Source: Hymenobacter negativus (GTDB taxonomy: Bacteria; Bacteroidota; Bacteroidia; Cytophagales; Hymenobacteraceae). Taken from it: 64,000 nucleotides of DNA. A program made the translations under genes and the position numbers. Below are positions 9,325 to 17,135 of this stretch, one piece after another (within the stretch, counting starts at the first letter, position 1; each line of letters opens with the position of its first letter). The stretch lies in the NCBI RefSeq assembly GCF_016056375.1, contig NZ_JAEDAE010000013.1:1-64000 (forward strand). The letters are read 5' to 3'. The notes under the pieces are model-generated. The model searched no databases. It was not told the origin of the DNA and saw only the letters and a program-made list of their open reading frames with translations.

Positions 9325-9363
9325 CCCTTTCGCATTCATCCACTAGCCCCAACCTACCTGATT

Positions 9364-10506
9364 ATGGAAATGAATTCCATCACCGCGCAAATGCTCCAAA
9401 TGGAGCAGATGCTTAGCCGGCTTTATGATTCCATGCTGCCCTTGGTGGCGCAATTCGTTACCCTAGGCCGGGCCGTGGGCGGGGTAGGAGCCCTCATTTT
9501 CATCAGCTCCCGGGTATGGGGCCACATTGCCCGCGCCGAGCCCATTGACCTGTATCCGTTGCTGCGCCCATTTCTAATTGGGCTGGCCATCCTGCTGTTT
9601 CCGCAGCTGCTCGGCGGCCTGCGCGGCATCACCGGCGCGCTGGCATCAAGCACGGACTCGGTCCGGGTGGACCAAACCACCCAGATTACGGCCTTGCAGG
9701 ACCAGAAAAAGGCGTTGTTGGCCGCCCGGCCCGAAAACAAGTACTTCGCCACGGACGAGGCCTACGAGAAGCGGCTCGACGAACTGGGCATGATGAACAT
9801 GGGCCAGCAGCTGTCGCTCTCGTTTGATAAGCTCAAGTACGATGTGAACCAGAACTTCCGCGAGTGGATGAAGAACACGTTGGAGCTGTTCCATGTCGCG
9901 GCCCGGCTGCTCATCAACGTGCTGGCCACCTTCCTGCTCATCGTGCTGTCGGTGCTAGGACCGCTCACTTTTGGGCTGGCCATCTTCCCAGGCTTCGGCA
10001 ACTCCATTCCTAAATGGCTGGGGCAATTCATCACCATCAGCCTGTGGGTGCCCGTGGCCAACATTTTCGGAGCCATTATGGGCCAGTTTCAGATAATGAT
10101 GCTACAGGGCGACATCACCCGCCTGACCTCTAACCAAGGCGTTGACTCGGCCGACTTCGGCTACCTCGTGTTTCTGTGCATTGCCATCACGGGGTACCTG
10201 ATTATTCCCTTCATCACCGATATGATGATTGCGGCTTCCGGGGCAGGCCAGGCCGCCCGGGCCATGCAATCGGCTATGAGTGGTGGGGCGGCTATGGCTG
10301 GCGCGGCGGCAGGTTCAGCCGGGCGGGCGGGCGCGGCCGGCGTATCCGGGGCCGCATCGGGCCTTGGGGCGGCAGTTGGGGCCGGGCAGGCGTTAGCTGG
10401 CAATGCTGCCTCGGGCAACATGACGCGGAGTGAGGCCGCAGGTCACCGGGCTGGCACGGCGGTGCGCGAACGGGCGGCCAGCTTCGTCAACCGGCTACGG
10501 GGCTAG
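9364..10506 (+). CDS. traJ: Conjugative transfer membrane protein TraJ (VirB6-like)
   Basis: 380 aa polytopic membrane protein. Hydrophobic segments lie at about 25-55, 68-85, 178-205, 215-240 and 262-290. The conserved-looking phrases GLAIFPGFGNSIPKWLGQFI and SLWVPVANIFG are typical of Bacteroidota TraJ. The last 85 residues form a Gly/Ala-rich low-complexity tail. It is thought to form part of the inner-membrane channel. It sits between the TraI-like pair and traK, the canonical order. Confidence 0.85.
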   Translation: MEMNSITAQMLQMEQMLSRLYDSMLPLVAQFVTLGRAVGGVGALIFISSRVWGHIARAEPIDLYPLLRPFLIGLAILLFPQLLGGLRGITGALASSTDSVRVDQTTQITALQDQKKALLAARPENKYFATDEAYEKRLDELGMMNMGQQLSLSFDKLKYDVNQNFREWMKNTLELFHVAARLLINVLATFLLIVLSVLGPLTFGLAIFPGFGNSIPKWLGQFITISLWVPVANIFGAIMGQFQIMMLQGDITRLTSNQGVDSADFGYLVFLCIAITGYLIIPFITDMMIAASGAGQAARAMQSAMSGGAAMAGAAAGSAGRAGAAGVSGAASGLGAAVGAGQALAGNAASGNMTRSEAAGHRAGTAVRERAASFVNRLRG

Positions 10507-10545
10507 CCCTGGTTGCGCGGTGATTTCCCACTATTTCCTTTTCCC

Positions 10546-11160
10546 ATGTTTGCTTCCCTCAAAACCATTGATTCGGCTTTTCAGCAGGTAAAAACCCTGG
10601 CACTTATTTTCATTGTGGCCGTGCTGGTGCTGGCCGGCACCATCGCCTACTTCGCCTTCCAAACCACCAACGCCGCGGCCAATCGCATCTATGTGCTGGA
10701 AGGTGGACAGCTGCTCACGGCTGGGGCGCGGGATGCGCGGGCTAACCGGCCGGTGGAGGCACGCAGCCACGTCACGCGCTTCCACGAGTTGTTTTTCACG
10801 CTTGACCCTGACCAGAAAGCCATCGACAGCAACGTCAATAAGGCCCTATACCTGGCTGATAACTCGGCCAAACGGCAGTACGAGAACTTCAAGGAGAAGG
10901 GCTTCTATAACGACCTGATTGCCGCCAACATCAGCCTGGAAATGACGGTGGATAGCGTGGTAGTGACCAATTCGCGCCCGATGGTGGCGCGGTGCTACGG
11001 GCACCAGCGCGTCATTCGGGCCACCTCGGTTACCACCCGCAATTTCCTTTCCGAGTGCTCCCTGCGCGACGTGACCCGCTCGGAAAATAATCCCCACGGC
11101 TTTCTGATGGAGAACTGGCGGGTGCTCAAGAATGAAGACCTGAATACGCTTCCTCGCTAA
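10546..11160 (+). CDS. traK: Conjugative transfer protein TraK (VirB8-like)
   Basis: 204 aa from the ATG at 10546, which immediately precedes FASLKTIDSAFQQVK, the normal N-terminus; an upstream in-frame start adds only 11 poorly supported codons. One transmembrane segment at about 18-40 (LALIFIVAVLVLAGTIAYF) is followed by a periplasmic VirB8/NTF2-like domain containing RFHELFFTLDPD and ending ENWRVLKNEDL. It is a bitopic scaffold of the mating channel, 12 bases before traM. Confidence 0.88.
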   Translation: MFASLKTIDSAFQQVKTLALIFIVAVLVLAGTIAYFAFQTTNAAANRIYVLEGGQLLTAGARDARANRPVEARSHVTRFHELFFTLDPDQKAIDSNVNKALYLADNSAKRQYENFKEKGFYNDLIAANISLEMTVDSVVVTNSRPMVARCYGHQRVIRATSVTTRNFLSECSLRDVTRSENNPHGFLMENWRVLKNEDLNTLPR

Positions 11161-11172
11161 TCCTTCCCTGTT

Positions 11173-12381
11173 ATGGCAACGGCAACCAACGCGCCGCACG
11201 ACGCGCAATTTCTTCGCACCCGCAAGATGGCCACCTTTCTGCCGGTGGTAGGCGTGCCCTTTCTGGCCGTGATGTTCTACCTGGGCGGGGGCGGCCAGGG
11301 CACACCGGCGGCAGCGCAGAACACCGAAACCGGCTTCAACACCAACTTACCCAAAGCCGAGAAGGGTACCATTACTAGCAGCAAGCTCGAAGCCTACGCC
11401 AGCCCGGTTGATACCCTGCGCAACCGGGGCCTGGTCGATGCCCGCCTCGATACGACTTCGGGCTCGGGCCTTTCCTACGCGGTGGGGGCCGATGGCAAGG
11501 CGGGACCCAACGGCTCCGTCGATAAGTCGGTGGTTGAGGCCCAGCAGCAGCTCATTGCCGCACAGCAGGCCCAGATGAACGGCGGAGTTGCGCCCGGCAC
11601 CGTAGTCCCTGCCACAACAGCCCCAGGGGCCCTCACCCCGCAGGAGCAAATGGAGTTGATGCGCAGCCAGCACGAACGCGACCTGGCCGAGCAGAAAGCC
11701 CAGTTGCAAATGGCGGCACTGCTAGCCCAATCCAACAGCGCCAGTGGGGGAGCAGCAGCCCCGCGCACGGTTGCGGCCCTACCAAAAAAGAAGAAGCCCA
11801 CCACCCGCCTGCGCGCCATTGATGATGACGCTGTAGTGTCACGCCTGGGCTCCAATGGGCCGGGGCGCAAGCGCACGGCCTCTTTTCAGGGCTTTGATGC
11901 AGAAACCGGCAAGGGTGGCGACGGCAACACCCTACCGGCCGTCATCCACGAATCGCAGGAAGTGGTAAGTGGCTCGCTGGTGAAGATGCGTCTTACCGAA
12001 TCAGCCGTCATCAATGGCCACTCCTTACCGGCTAACACCTTCATTTACGGCAAGTGCAGCCTGGCCGGCGAGCGGCTCAGCATTGCCATAGAAACGCTCA
12101 AATCGGGCAACAGCGTGTTTCCGGCGGCGCTAGAAGTGTACGACGTGGACGGGCTGGAAGGCCTGCACATTCCCGGCGCCATTACCCGCGATGCCGCAAA
12201 ACAGGCTGGTGCCGAAGGACTCGGTGCGGCCGACATGATGACGATGAGCGCCGACCCAGCCATGGCCGCGGCAGGCGTGGCGGTTAGCGCCGTGAAAGGC
12301 ATTGGCCAGAAGAAAATCCGCTTGGTCAAAGTCCGCCTGAAGGCCGGCTACAACGTGATGCTCAAAGTAGATAAAGACTAA
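11173..12381 (+). CDS. traM: Conjugative transposon protein TraM (VirB10-like)
   Basis: 402 aa. A short cytoplasmic N-terminus is followed by one transmembrane segment (FLPVVGVPFLAVMFYLGG, about 20-40) and a long Gln/Ala-rich helical linker carrying a basic stretch (LPKKKKPTTRLR). The C-terminal domain contains the VirB10-like turn LPANTFIYGKCSLAGERL and ends in KAGYNVMLKV. VirB10-type proteins bridge the inner and outer membranes. It overlaps the expected TraK-TraM-TraN order. Confidence 0.88.
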   Translation: MATATNAPHDAQFLRTRKMATFLPVVGVPFLAVMFYLGGGGQGTPAAAQNTETGFNTNLPKAEKGTITSSKLEAYASPVDTLRNRGLVDARLDTTSGSGLSYAVGADGKAGPNGSVDKSVVEAQQQLIAAQQAQMNGGVAPGTVVPATTAPGALTPQEQMELMRSQHERDLAEQKAQLQMAALLAQSNSASGGAAAPRTVAALPKKKKPTTRLRAIDDDAVVSRLGSNGPGRKRTASFQGFDAETGKGGDGNTLPAVIHESQEVVSGSLVKMRLTESAVINGHSLPANTFIYGKCSLAGERLSIAIETLKSGNSVFPAALEVYDVDGLEGLHIPGAITRDAAKQAGAEGLGAADMMTMSADPAMAAAGVAVSAVKGIGQKKIRLVKVRLKAGYNVMLKVDKD

Positions 12382-12393
12382 CGACTCCTTCCC

Positions 12394-13257
12394 ATGAAAA
12401 CCACCCTATTTGCTACCAGCGCCCTTTTACTCGGCCTAGCGGCTGTTCCGGTGCAGGCCCAGACCTCGGCCGCCCGGATGCTGCAATATTCGGAAGCCAA
12501 TAAGCTGCCGACCTATCCGCTCTATATCAGCGACCAGAAAACGACTCATCTAGTGTTCCCTTTTCCCGTCACTTACGTCGACCTGGGCAGCTCGGGCCTG
12601 ATTGCGGCCAAGGCCACCGGCGCGGAAAATATCGTGCGGGTGAAAGCCGCTTCGGCCGGCTTCCCCGAGTCGAACATGACGGTGCTCACCTCGGATGGAA
12701 AGCTCTATTCCTTCGTGGTGAACTACCAGCACGACCCCAAGGTGCTCAGCCTCGACCTGGGCGCGGCTGGGTCGGCCTCGTCGGCACAGGGGGAAGCCAT
12801 CTTGTCGAACTCGCCCATCCCGCAGGGCAATCTGGATGCCTACTCCCGGCAAGCGCTGGCGGCGGGCGGTACCTCGGCCAGCGAGAATGCCAACCAACTC
12901 AGCGTGCGCGCTGGCAACGTGGGCTACAAGCAGGAAACCCTGTTTTTTCCGCTGCACGTTGCCAACAAATCGAACGTGACTTACGACGTGGATTTCGTCA
13001 AATTCTACATTCAGGATAAGCAGGTGGCCAAGCGTACGGCCGAGCAGGCCTTAGAAATCACGCCCATTTACGTCTTCAATGGGGGCCTGAAAAAGATTGA
13101 CGCCAAAGGCCAACTCGAACAGGTCTACATCTTCAAGAAATTCACCATCCCCGAGCAAAAGCAGCTCATCATCGAGGTGTACGAAAAGGGCGGCGGGCGC
13201 AACGTCAAGCTCAAGCTTACCAACGCCGACCTGCTCAAAGCCCGGACTTTCAAATAG
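12394..13257 (+). CDS. traN: Conjugative transposon protein TraN (VirB9-like)
   Basis: 287 aa with a signal peptide (cleavage near VQAQ, residue 23). The N-terminal domain has TTHLVFPFPVTYVDLGS, followed by VRVKAA and the TVLTSDGKLYSFVV beta-rich segment, all hallmarks of TraN/VirB9 outer-channel proteins. The C-terminus has the QVYIFKKFTIPEQKQLIIEV strand pattern. It completes the core channel genes in this operon. No relaxase or VirD4 coupling gene is present within the window. Confidence 0.88.
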   Translation: MKTTLFATSALLLGLAAVPVQAQTSAARMLQYSEANKLPTYPLYISDQKTTHLVFPFPVTYVDLGSSGLIAAKATGAENIVRVKAASAGFPESNMTVLTSDGKLYSFVVNYQHDPKVLSLDLGAAGSASSAQGEAILSNSPIPQGNLDAYSRQALAAGGTSASENANQLSVRAGNVGYKQETLFFPLHVANKSNVTYDVDFVKFYIQDKQVAKRTAEQALEITPIYVFNGGLKKIDAKGQLEQVYIFKKFTIPEQKQLIIEVYEKGGGRNVKLKLTNADLLKARTFK

Positions 13258-13350
13258 GCATTGTCAAGCTCAGCAGCTGGGCAGAAGCAACGAAAAGTGC
13301 CCGCACTGCGTTGCCTGCCTAGTTAGCGTGAAGATTTAACCCGTGTTGGT

Positions 13351-13542
13351 ATGCGTAGCTTCCTGATTTTCGCGGCGATTATCGCCTTTCTGTATTCGTC
13401 TTGGGCTCCCAGTTGGGGCAGCACTGCCGCCACCTGGGGGCTGGTGCTCTTTGGCCTAAGCAAGTTCTGGGGACTTTCCAGTAAGGTCACGCCGCCCAAC
13501 CGCAATCCGTACAATCCCTACGAGCGGTACAAGCCTTTCTAG
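13351..13542 (+). CDS. Small two-helix membrane protein after traN
   Basis: 63 aa. Two hydrophobic stretches (FLIFAAIIAFLYSSW and ATWGLVLFGLSKFWGL) precede a proline/asparagine-rich tail ending NPYNPYERYKPF. It is in the tra-operon direction, 93 bases after traN and just before the operon terminator, so it is probably the last gene of the transfer operon. No family was recognised. It is short and its coding status rests on position and coherent composition. Confidence 0.5.
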   Translation: MRSFLIFAAIIAFLYSSWAPSWGSTAATWGLVLFGLSKFWGLSSKVTPPNRNPYNPYERYKPF

Positions 13543-13556
13543 GCTATTTCTACTGC

Positions 13557-14339
13557 TTATAACTTAAGCCCCCGACGCTTCGGCTCGGGGGCTTTTTGTT
13601 GGTCTGGCAGTAAGGCTTTGGCATTTTCCTCTGCCATTGGCCCCAGCACCGGCATCACTAGCCGCTGCTCCACGATGGGTGGAAACAGGCGGTCGGGGCT
13701 GCGCTGCATCTGCTCCAGGCGCGCGGCAATGGCCGGCCAGCGGTAACCCTGCATTTCGGGCTTCATGTTAAAGTCGATGTCGCCGTGGAAGGCCAGGGCA
13801 CGGGGCACTTCGGAGGAGGAAGTGTTGAAGCGGCCTTCATAGGCTTGGCGCATCTGGTTCAGAGTGAGCTTTTCGCTCAGCGCGGCCACGTCCACGAAGT
13901 CGCGGAGCCTTTCGCCGCTCATCACCACACCGGCCAGCTTCATAGCGCCCAGGTCTTCGAGCGAGGCCAAGCGAATGTTGGAGTCGGGATAGAGCACGGG
14001 CGGTCGTAACAACGGGAAGCCATAATTCACCACATCGGTTTTCACTTGGCCGATGACGCCCTGGATGGCGGCTTTGTCCCATTCCGGCTCCTGGGCCCGC
14101 ATTCGCTGGAGCGCGCCGTCGGCCCGCATCTCATATTTGCTTATCAGCAGGTCTTTGATTTCTCCGTCAATCGGGGTGGGGCCGTCCGAAAAAAGGTCGA
14201 GGTCGCGGCTGCGACGGTGCCCCAGATGTAACGCCAAAGCCGTTCCCCCTACCAGGACGAACGGCTTCAGCAAGGGCTCCTGCATTAGCTGCTCTAGGAG
14301 TTGAAGGTTTGCGGTATCGACTGCTTGCGCTGGTAGCAT
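13557..14339 (-). CDS. AbiEii/AbiGii-type nucleotidyltransferase toxin
   Basis: 260 aa. The nucleotidyltransferase signature of the AbiEii family (PF08843) is clear at residues 29-50: VGGTALALHLGHRRSRDLDL, with GG at 31-32 and the metal-binding Asp pair D46/D48. Family members transfer nucleotides to RNA, commonly tRNA, and act as toxins in abortive infection. The gene overlaps the 3' end of the upstream DUF6922-like gene by 46 bases, the usual antitoxin-toxin arrangement. Oddly, the C-terminus has a proline-rich linker and the basic tail KRRGLKL, almost identical to the end of the nearby Fic protein. Confidence 0.85.
   Translation of the reverse strand: MLPAQAVDTANLQLLEQLMQEPLLKPFVLVGGTALALHLGHRRSRDLDLFSDGPTPIDGEIKDLLISKYEMRADGALQRMRAQEPEWDKAAIQGVIGQVKTDVVNYGFPLLRPPVLYPDSNIRLASLEDLGAMKLAGVVMSGERLRDFVDVAALSEKLTLNQMRQAYEGRFNTSSSEVPRALAFHGDIDFNMKPEMQGYRWPAIAARLEQMQRSPDRLFPPIVEQRLVMPVLGPMAEENAKALLPDQQKAPEPKRRGLKL
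13566..13597 (+). terminator. Rho-independent terminator of the tra operon
   Basis: A nine-base-pair perfect stem (AGCCCCCGA / TCGGGGGCT) with a nine-base loop is followed by TTTTT on the plus strand. It lies 24 bases after the small membrane protein gene. The same bases encode the last codons of the convergent AbiEii-like gene, so its KRRGxKL tail and this terminator constrain each other. Confidence 0.85.
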
Positions 14340-14644
14340 CTAAGCGTTTCCTTTTCGATGTGGAAGAACTGGCATACGGCCGCAATGGCGGCATCCGACA
14401 TATAGGGTACCGTTTCAACGATTTCCTGCACGCGGGGCCGGCCGTAGTATTCCAGCATGGCAGCCCAGTCTTCTTTGTTCCCGCGCTGAATGACGCGCTG
14501 CACGATGGTACGCGCCATGGCCTGCGGGTCGATGGCTTCGGGGTCTACGTCCCACAATAGCGTTGGCAGGTGCTCGGCTAGCGGGGCCGGTACGGCCTGC
14601 GGCTCGGGCGTTGCAACCGTAGCAGAAGGGGTGAGCTTTTCCAT
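14294..14644 (-). CDS. DUF6922-like antitoxin partner of the AbiEii protein
   Basis: 116 aa. A variable Pro/Ala-rich N-terminus is followed by LLWDVDPEAIDPQAMARTIV, then ERV-like helices (RVIQRGNKEDWAAMLEYYG) and a terminal helix pair. This matches the DUF6922 pattern that normally accompanies AbiEii-type nucleotidyltransferases in Bacteroidota. It overlaps that gene by 46 bases, implying translational coupling. It is presumed to neutralise the toxin or autoregulate the pair; no direct evidence for either is in the sequence. Confidence 0.7.
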   Translation of the reverse strand: MEKLTPSATVATPEPQAVPAPLAEHLPTLLWDVDPEAIDPQAMARTIVQRVIQRGNKEDWAAMLEYYGRPRVQEIVETVPYMSDAAIAAVCQFFHIEKETLRCYQRKQSIPQTFNS

Positions 14645-14817
14645 GAGTACAGGATGTGTGAGCCGGGGCTATTCGCCTTTCGTATGACTAGAAAGCATAA
14701 TCCCCAAACCTGGGTTGGGAACCAGAGGGAGAAAGGCAATACCAGGCTCTAGTCTATTTAAACACCTTTTCAGGGCCTATAGTTGCGCTAAATCAGCCGG
14801 ATTTAGTAAAGCTACCA

Positions 14818-15141
14818 TTACGGCAGGTGAGGGCCCACGCTCGATTCATCAAAGTGCAGATATGGGTCGTACTGATGGGCCGGCTCTACTTGCGGGCCTG
14901 CTCCGGGCGCATACCTGGCGAAAGGGTCAAAGCCAGGAGCTGGCTGGTACTCGACGTCGAGCGCGGCCGACAATTGCTCCAGGTCAATCTGCCCGGCAAT
15001 GTATTGGTTCTGCAACTCCACCAGAAGCGCCGAGGGCGGTCGATTTTGACTCATTGACACGCCAACTGCAAACCTCACCACCTCGCGACGCTGCTGCTTG
15101 GTTTGCTCGTTTTCGGAGAAATAGGGTGCTTTTTCCACCAC
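14818..15141 (-). CDS. VbhA-like small protein downstream of Fic
   Basis: 107 aa. The central part (residues about 18-60) aligns without gaps with the gene upstream of Fic: VSMSQNRPPS..LQNQYIAGQIDLEQL here and LNATQDRQLS..LSQRYINGELSLAEV there. Both have the helical plan of VbhA antitoxins (helix, Pro turn, then YixGei-type helix). The inhibitory motif of that family is (S/T)xxxE(G/N); here the Glu position reads Gln (QN). It follows the Fic gene by 65 bases in the same direction. An antitoxin role is likely but not certain. Confidence 0.55.
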   Translation of the reverse strand: MVEKAPYFSENEQTKQQRREVVRFAVGVSMSQNRPPSALLVELQNQYIAGQIDLEQLSAALDVEYQPAPGFDPFARYAPGAGPQVEPAHQYDPYLHFDESSVGPHLP

Positions 15142-15206
15142 TACAAGATACGTATAAAAGCTTGCATCAGCGGCCTGGGCGGCACTAAATCAGCTCGGTT
15201 TTGAAC

Positions 15207-16298
15207 TCACAGCTTTGGACCTCGACGCTTTAGCTCCGGTGCTTTTTGCACTGTCTCGTCTTTGCTGGCTGCCGGCACTTTCGGCGGTTCCGGGCCGGTG
15301 GATGGCGCGGCCTGCAGCGGCGGTCCGACAACCAGCAGCACCACCGTAACCAGAGGTAACGCCTTTAACAACCGCGCCACGCGCTGGCGCAGCCGGGTAT
15401 CTTCCATCTTGGCGGGCATTTGCGCCAGCAGCTCAGCCCCGGTTTTCAGGATGGCCAGCCGCGCCGGCTGCTGCGCATCGGGATGCACCACGCCGCGGGT
15501 GCCCTGCATAATCTGCCGGGCTACCCCGGTGTGACGCCCTCCCAGCAGCGCGCGCCAAATGGGCTCCTGGCTCTGCTGCACCTCGCGCATGGCGTCCACG
15601 CGCCGCAGAAACTCGGGCACTACCACGGGCGTGGCCGGGGCTAGCACCAGTTCCGGGAGCGGCGTGGTAATCTGGCCAAAAAAGGCGCGGAGCGGCTGCA
15701 AATCGGTTTCCGGGTTCCCGGTGGGCCGTAGAATAGCATAGTCCCGGGCCTGGTTGTATTGCTTGGGGTGCGACTGCGCGACGAGATTCACGTCGTAGCC
15801 GGCATTCTCCGCCAGCACCTGAAAAGCCGCGCCCAAGGTCCGGCCATTGCCCTCCCGGAAGGCGTGGGCGTAGTTGTACTGGTCGAAATAGTAGGCCGCC
15901 CGGGCCACGAACTGGTCTTTATCCAGCCCCTTCAGAAAGCGCTCAGCGGCTAGTTGCTGCCCGATGGCATCCAGGTGGGCGGGCAGTTGCTGGTAGCTGC
16001 CAAAGTACATGGTGTACAGGCCGGGACCGTCCTTATCGGCCGAGGTTGACTTAGTGGCCTGGAACTCACCCCAGGCGCGCGTTTCGCCGGCCCACGGGTA
16101 CACATCCTGAAAAAGGTGACGGTGCAATGCCTGCAGGCCCTGGGCATTGTGAGGCGTCACTTCCACGTGGCCGGCCAGCACCTCCAGCAGGCGGAAGTGG
16201 AAGCGGTTGCCTTCGACCTCGGCCAGCTTGTCCTCATCGGCGATGTTGAGCTTGTTAATCAGGACACCGGTGTGGGGGTCGGTAAAACCGTCAGTCAT
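15207..16298 (-). CDS. Fic/DOC family AMP-transferase
   Basis: 363 aa from the ATG at 16298, which precedes the typical FTDPHTGVLINKLNI N-terminus. The Fic motif HAFREGNGRT is at 145-154 (catalytic H145, E149, N151, R153) and the anchoring YPWAGETR is near 67-74. Fic proteins AMPylate target proteins such as gyrase and topoisomerase IV. After the Fic core come a helical region, a hydrophobic stretch (LPLVTVVLLVVG, about 318-330), a proline-rich linker and the basic tail KRRGPKL. It lies between two VbhA-like genes. The tail and the adjacent type IV secretion genes raise the possibility of export through that machine (inference). Confidence 0.88.
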   Translation of the reverse strand: MTDGFTDPHTGVLINKLNIADEDKLAEVEGNRFHFRLLEVLAGHVEVTPHNAQGLQALHRHLFQDVYPWAGETRAWGEFQATKSTSADKDGPGLYTMYFGSYQQLPAHLDAIGQQLAAERFLKGLDKDQFVARAAYYFDQYNYAHAFREGNGRTLGAAFQVLAENAGYDVNLVAQSHPKQYNQARDYAILRPTGNPETDLQPLRAFFGQITTPLPELVLAPATPVVVPEFLRRVDAMREVQQSQEPIWRALLGGRHTGVARQIMQGTRGVVHPDAQQPARLAILKTGAELLAQMPAKMEDTRLRQRVARLLKALPLVTVVLLVVGPPLQAAPSTGPEPPKVPAASKDETVQKAPELKRRGPKL

Positions 16299-16384
16299 AG
16301 AGGAAAGCCGCGCGGGAACTGAGTAAGCAAGCAAAACGCCCCACCAACTGGCAGGGCGTTAGCGAATAGATAAGAAGCGAAGGG

Positions 16385-16684
16385 CTAGTGCGATAATGAG
16401 CGGGCCTTGGCCACGGCGGGAGCCGGCCGGGGCGCCACCGCCAGGATGCCATCGGCTCCCCGCGTGGGTACCGGCATCTGGGCCTGGGCTTGGTAGTGCG
16501 CATCAAGCTGGGCGTTTACTTCGGCCAGGCTCAGCTCGCCGTTGATGTAGCGCTGGCTAAGCTGCTCGGCAAAGGGGCTCAGCTGGCGGTCCTGGGTCGC
16601 GTTCAGCGCGGCCGCCCGGTCCGACAGCGCCTGGCGCTGCTCGCGGGTTGCTTCCTTGGGGCCGAATTTTACGAGGGTATCCAT
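16385..16684 (-). CDS. VbhA-like antitoxin candidate upstream of Fic
   Basis: 99 aa from the ATG at 16684 (an upstream start adds 19 codons of no clear character). Residues 15-60 carry REQRQALSDRAAALNATQD, then LSQRYINGELSLAEVNAQL, resembling VbhA-family antitoxins that sit directly before fic genes. The tail is Ala/Pro-rich. The residue aligned with the family's inhibitory Glu is Gln. The fic start lies 86 bases downstream, consistent with an antitoxin-first operon. Confidence 0.6.
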   Translation of the reverse strand: MDTLVKFGPKEATREQRQALSDRAAALNATQDRQLSPFAEQLSQRYINGELSLAEVNAQLDAHYQAQAQMPVPTRGADGILAVAPRPAPAVAKARSLSH

Positions 16685-16747
16685 GCTGTTTTGCCTGAGT
16701 GGTCTACTACGGCAAACGAAAGTTAGGCAAAAATGTGCCAAACCGGA

Positions 16748-17026
16748 CTACTGCTTCGCCCCGGCCGCCTGCGCATCGGCCAGGGCTGCGTCCAGCACCG
16801 TCTGTACGGGCACGGCCAGCAATTCAGCCACCCGGAGCGCCTCGGCCACGGTCAGGCTGGATGGGTCCGCTTCGCGCTGCTTGATGGTGCGATAGGTCAT
16901 TTGCAGGTGTTCCTGCAGCTCGCGCTCGGTGAAGGAGAAGCGGCCGTGGCGTAACAGGTAGCTGAACTGCTGGCCCGCCAGCGGGGTAGCACCGGGCGGA
17001 GCCGTGACAGGGGTTAAGGTTTTCAT
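16748..17026 (-). CDS. XRE-type helix-turn-helix regulator
   Basis: 92 aa, essentially a single Cro/C1-type HTH domain: FTERELQEHLQMTYRTIKQR gives the turn and recognition helix, followed by LTVAEALRVAELLAVPVQTVL. The Ala-rich N- and C-termini are short. It is the first gene of a minus-strand run leading into the VbhA-like/Fic genes, so it may regulate them. It could also belong to the methylase gene upstream. Confidence 0.75.
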   Translation of the reverse strand: MKTLTPVTAPPGATPLAGQQFSYLLRHGRFSFTERELQEHLQMTYRTIKQREADPSSLTVAEALRVAELLAVPVQTVLDAALADAQAAGAKQ

Positions 17027-17135
17027 GCAGGCAGTATAACGCTTCCCGGCCTTACGGGAGAAGCAGCAGCAGGATTATGCGCCACTGCCCCCAGCGCGTA
17101 CCAGCGGACGGCAACCCGCCCGCTGGCATCGGTAC

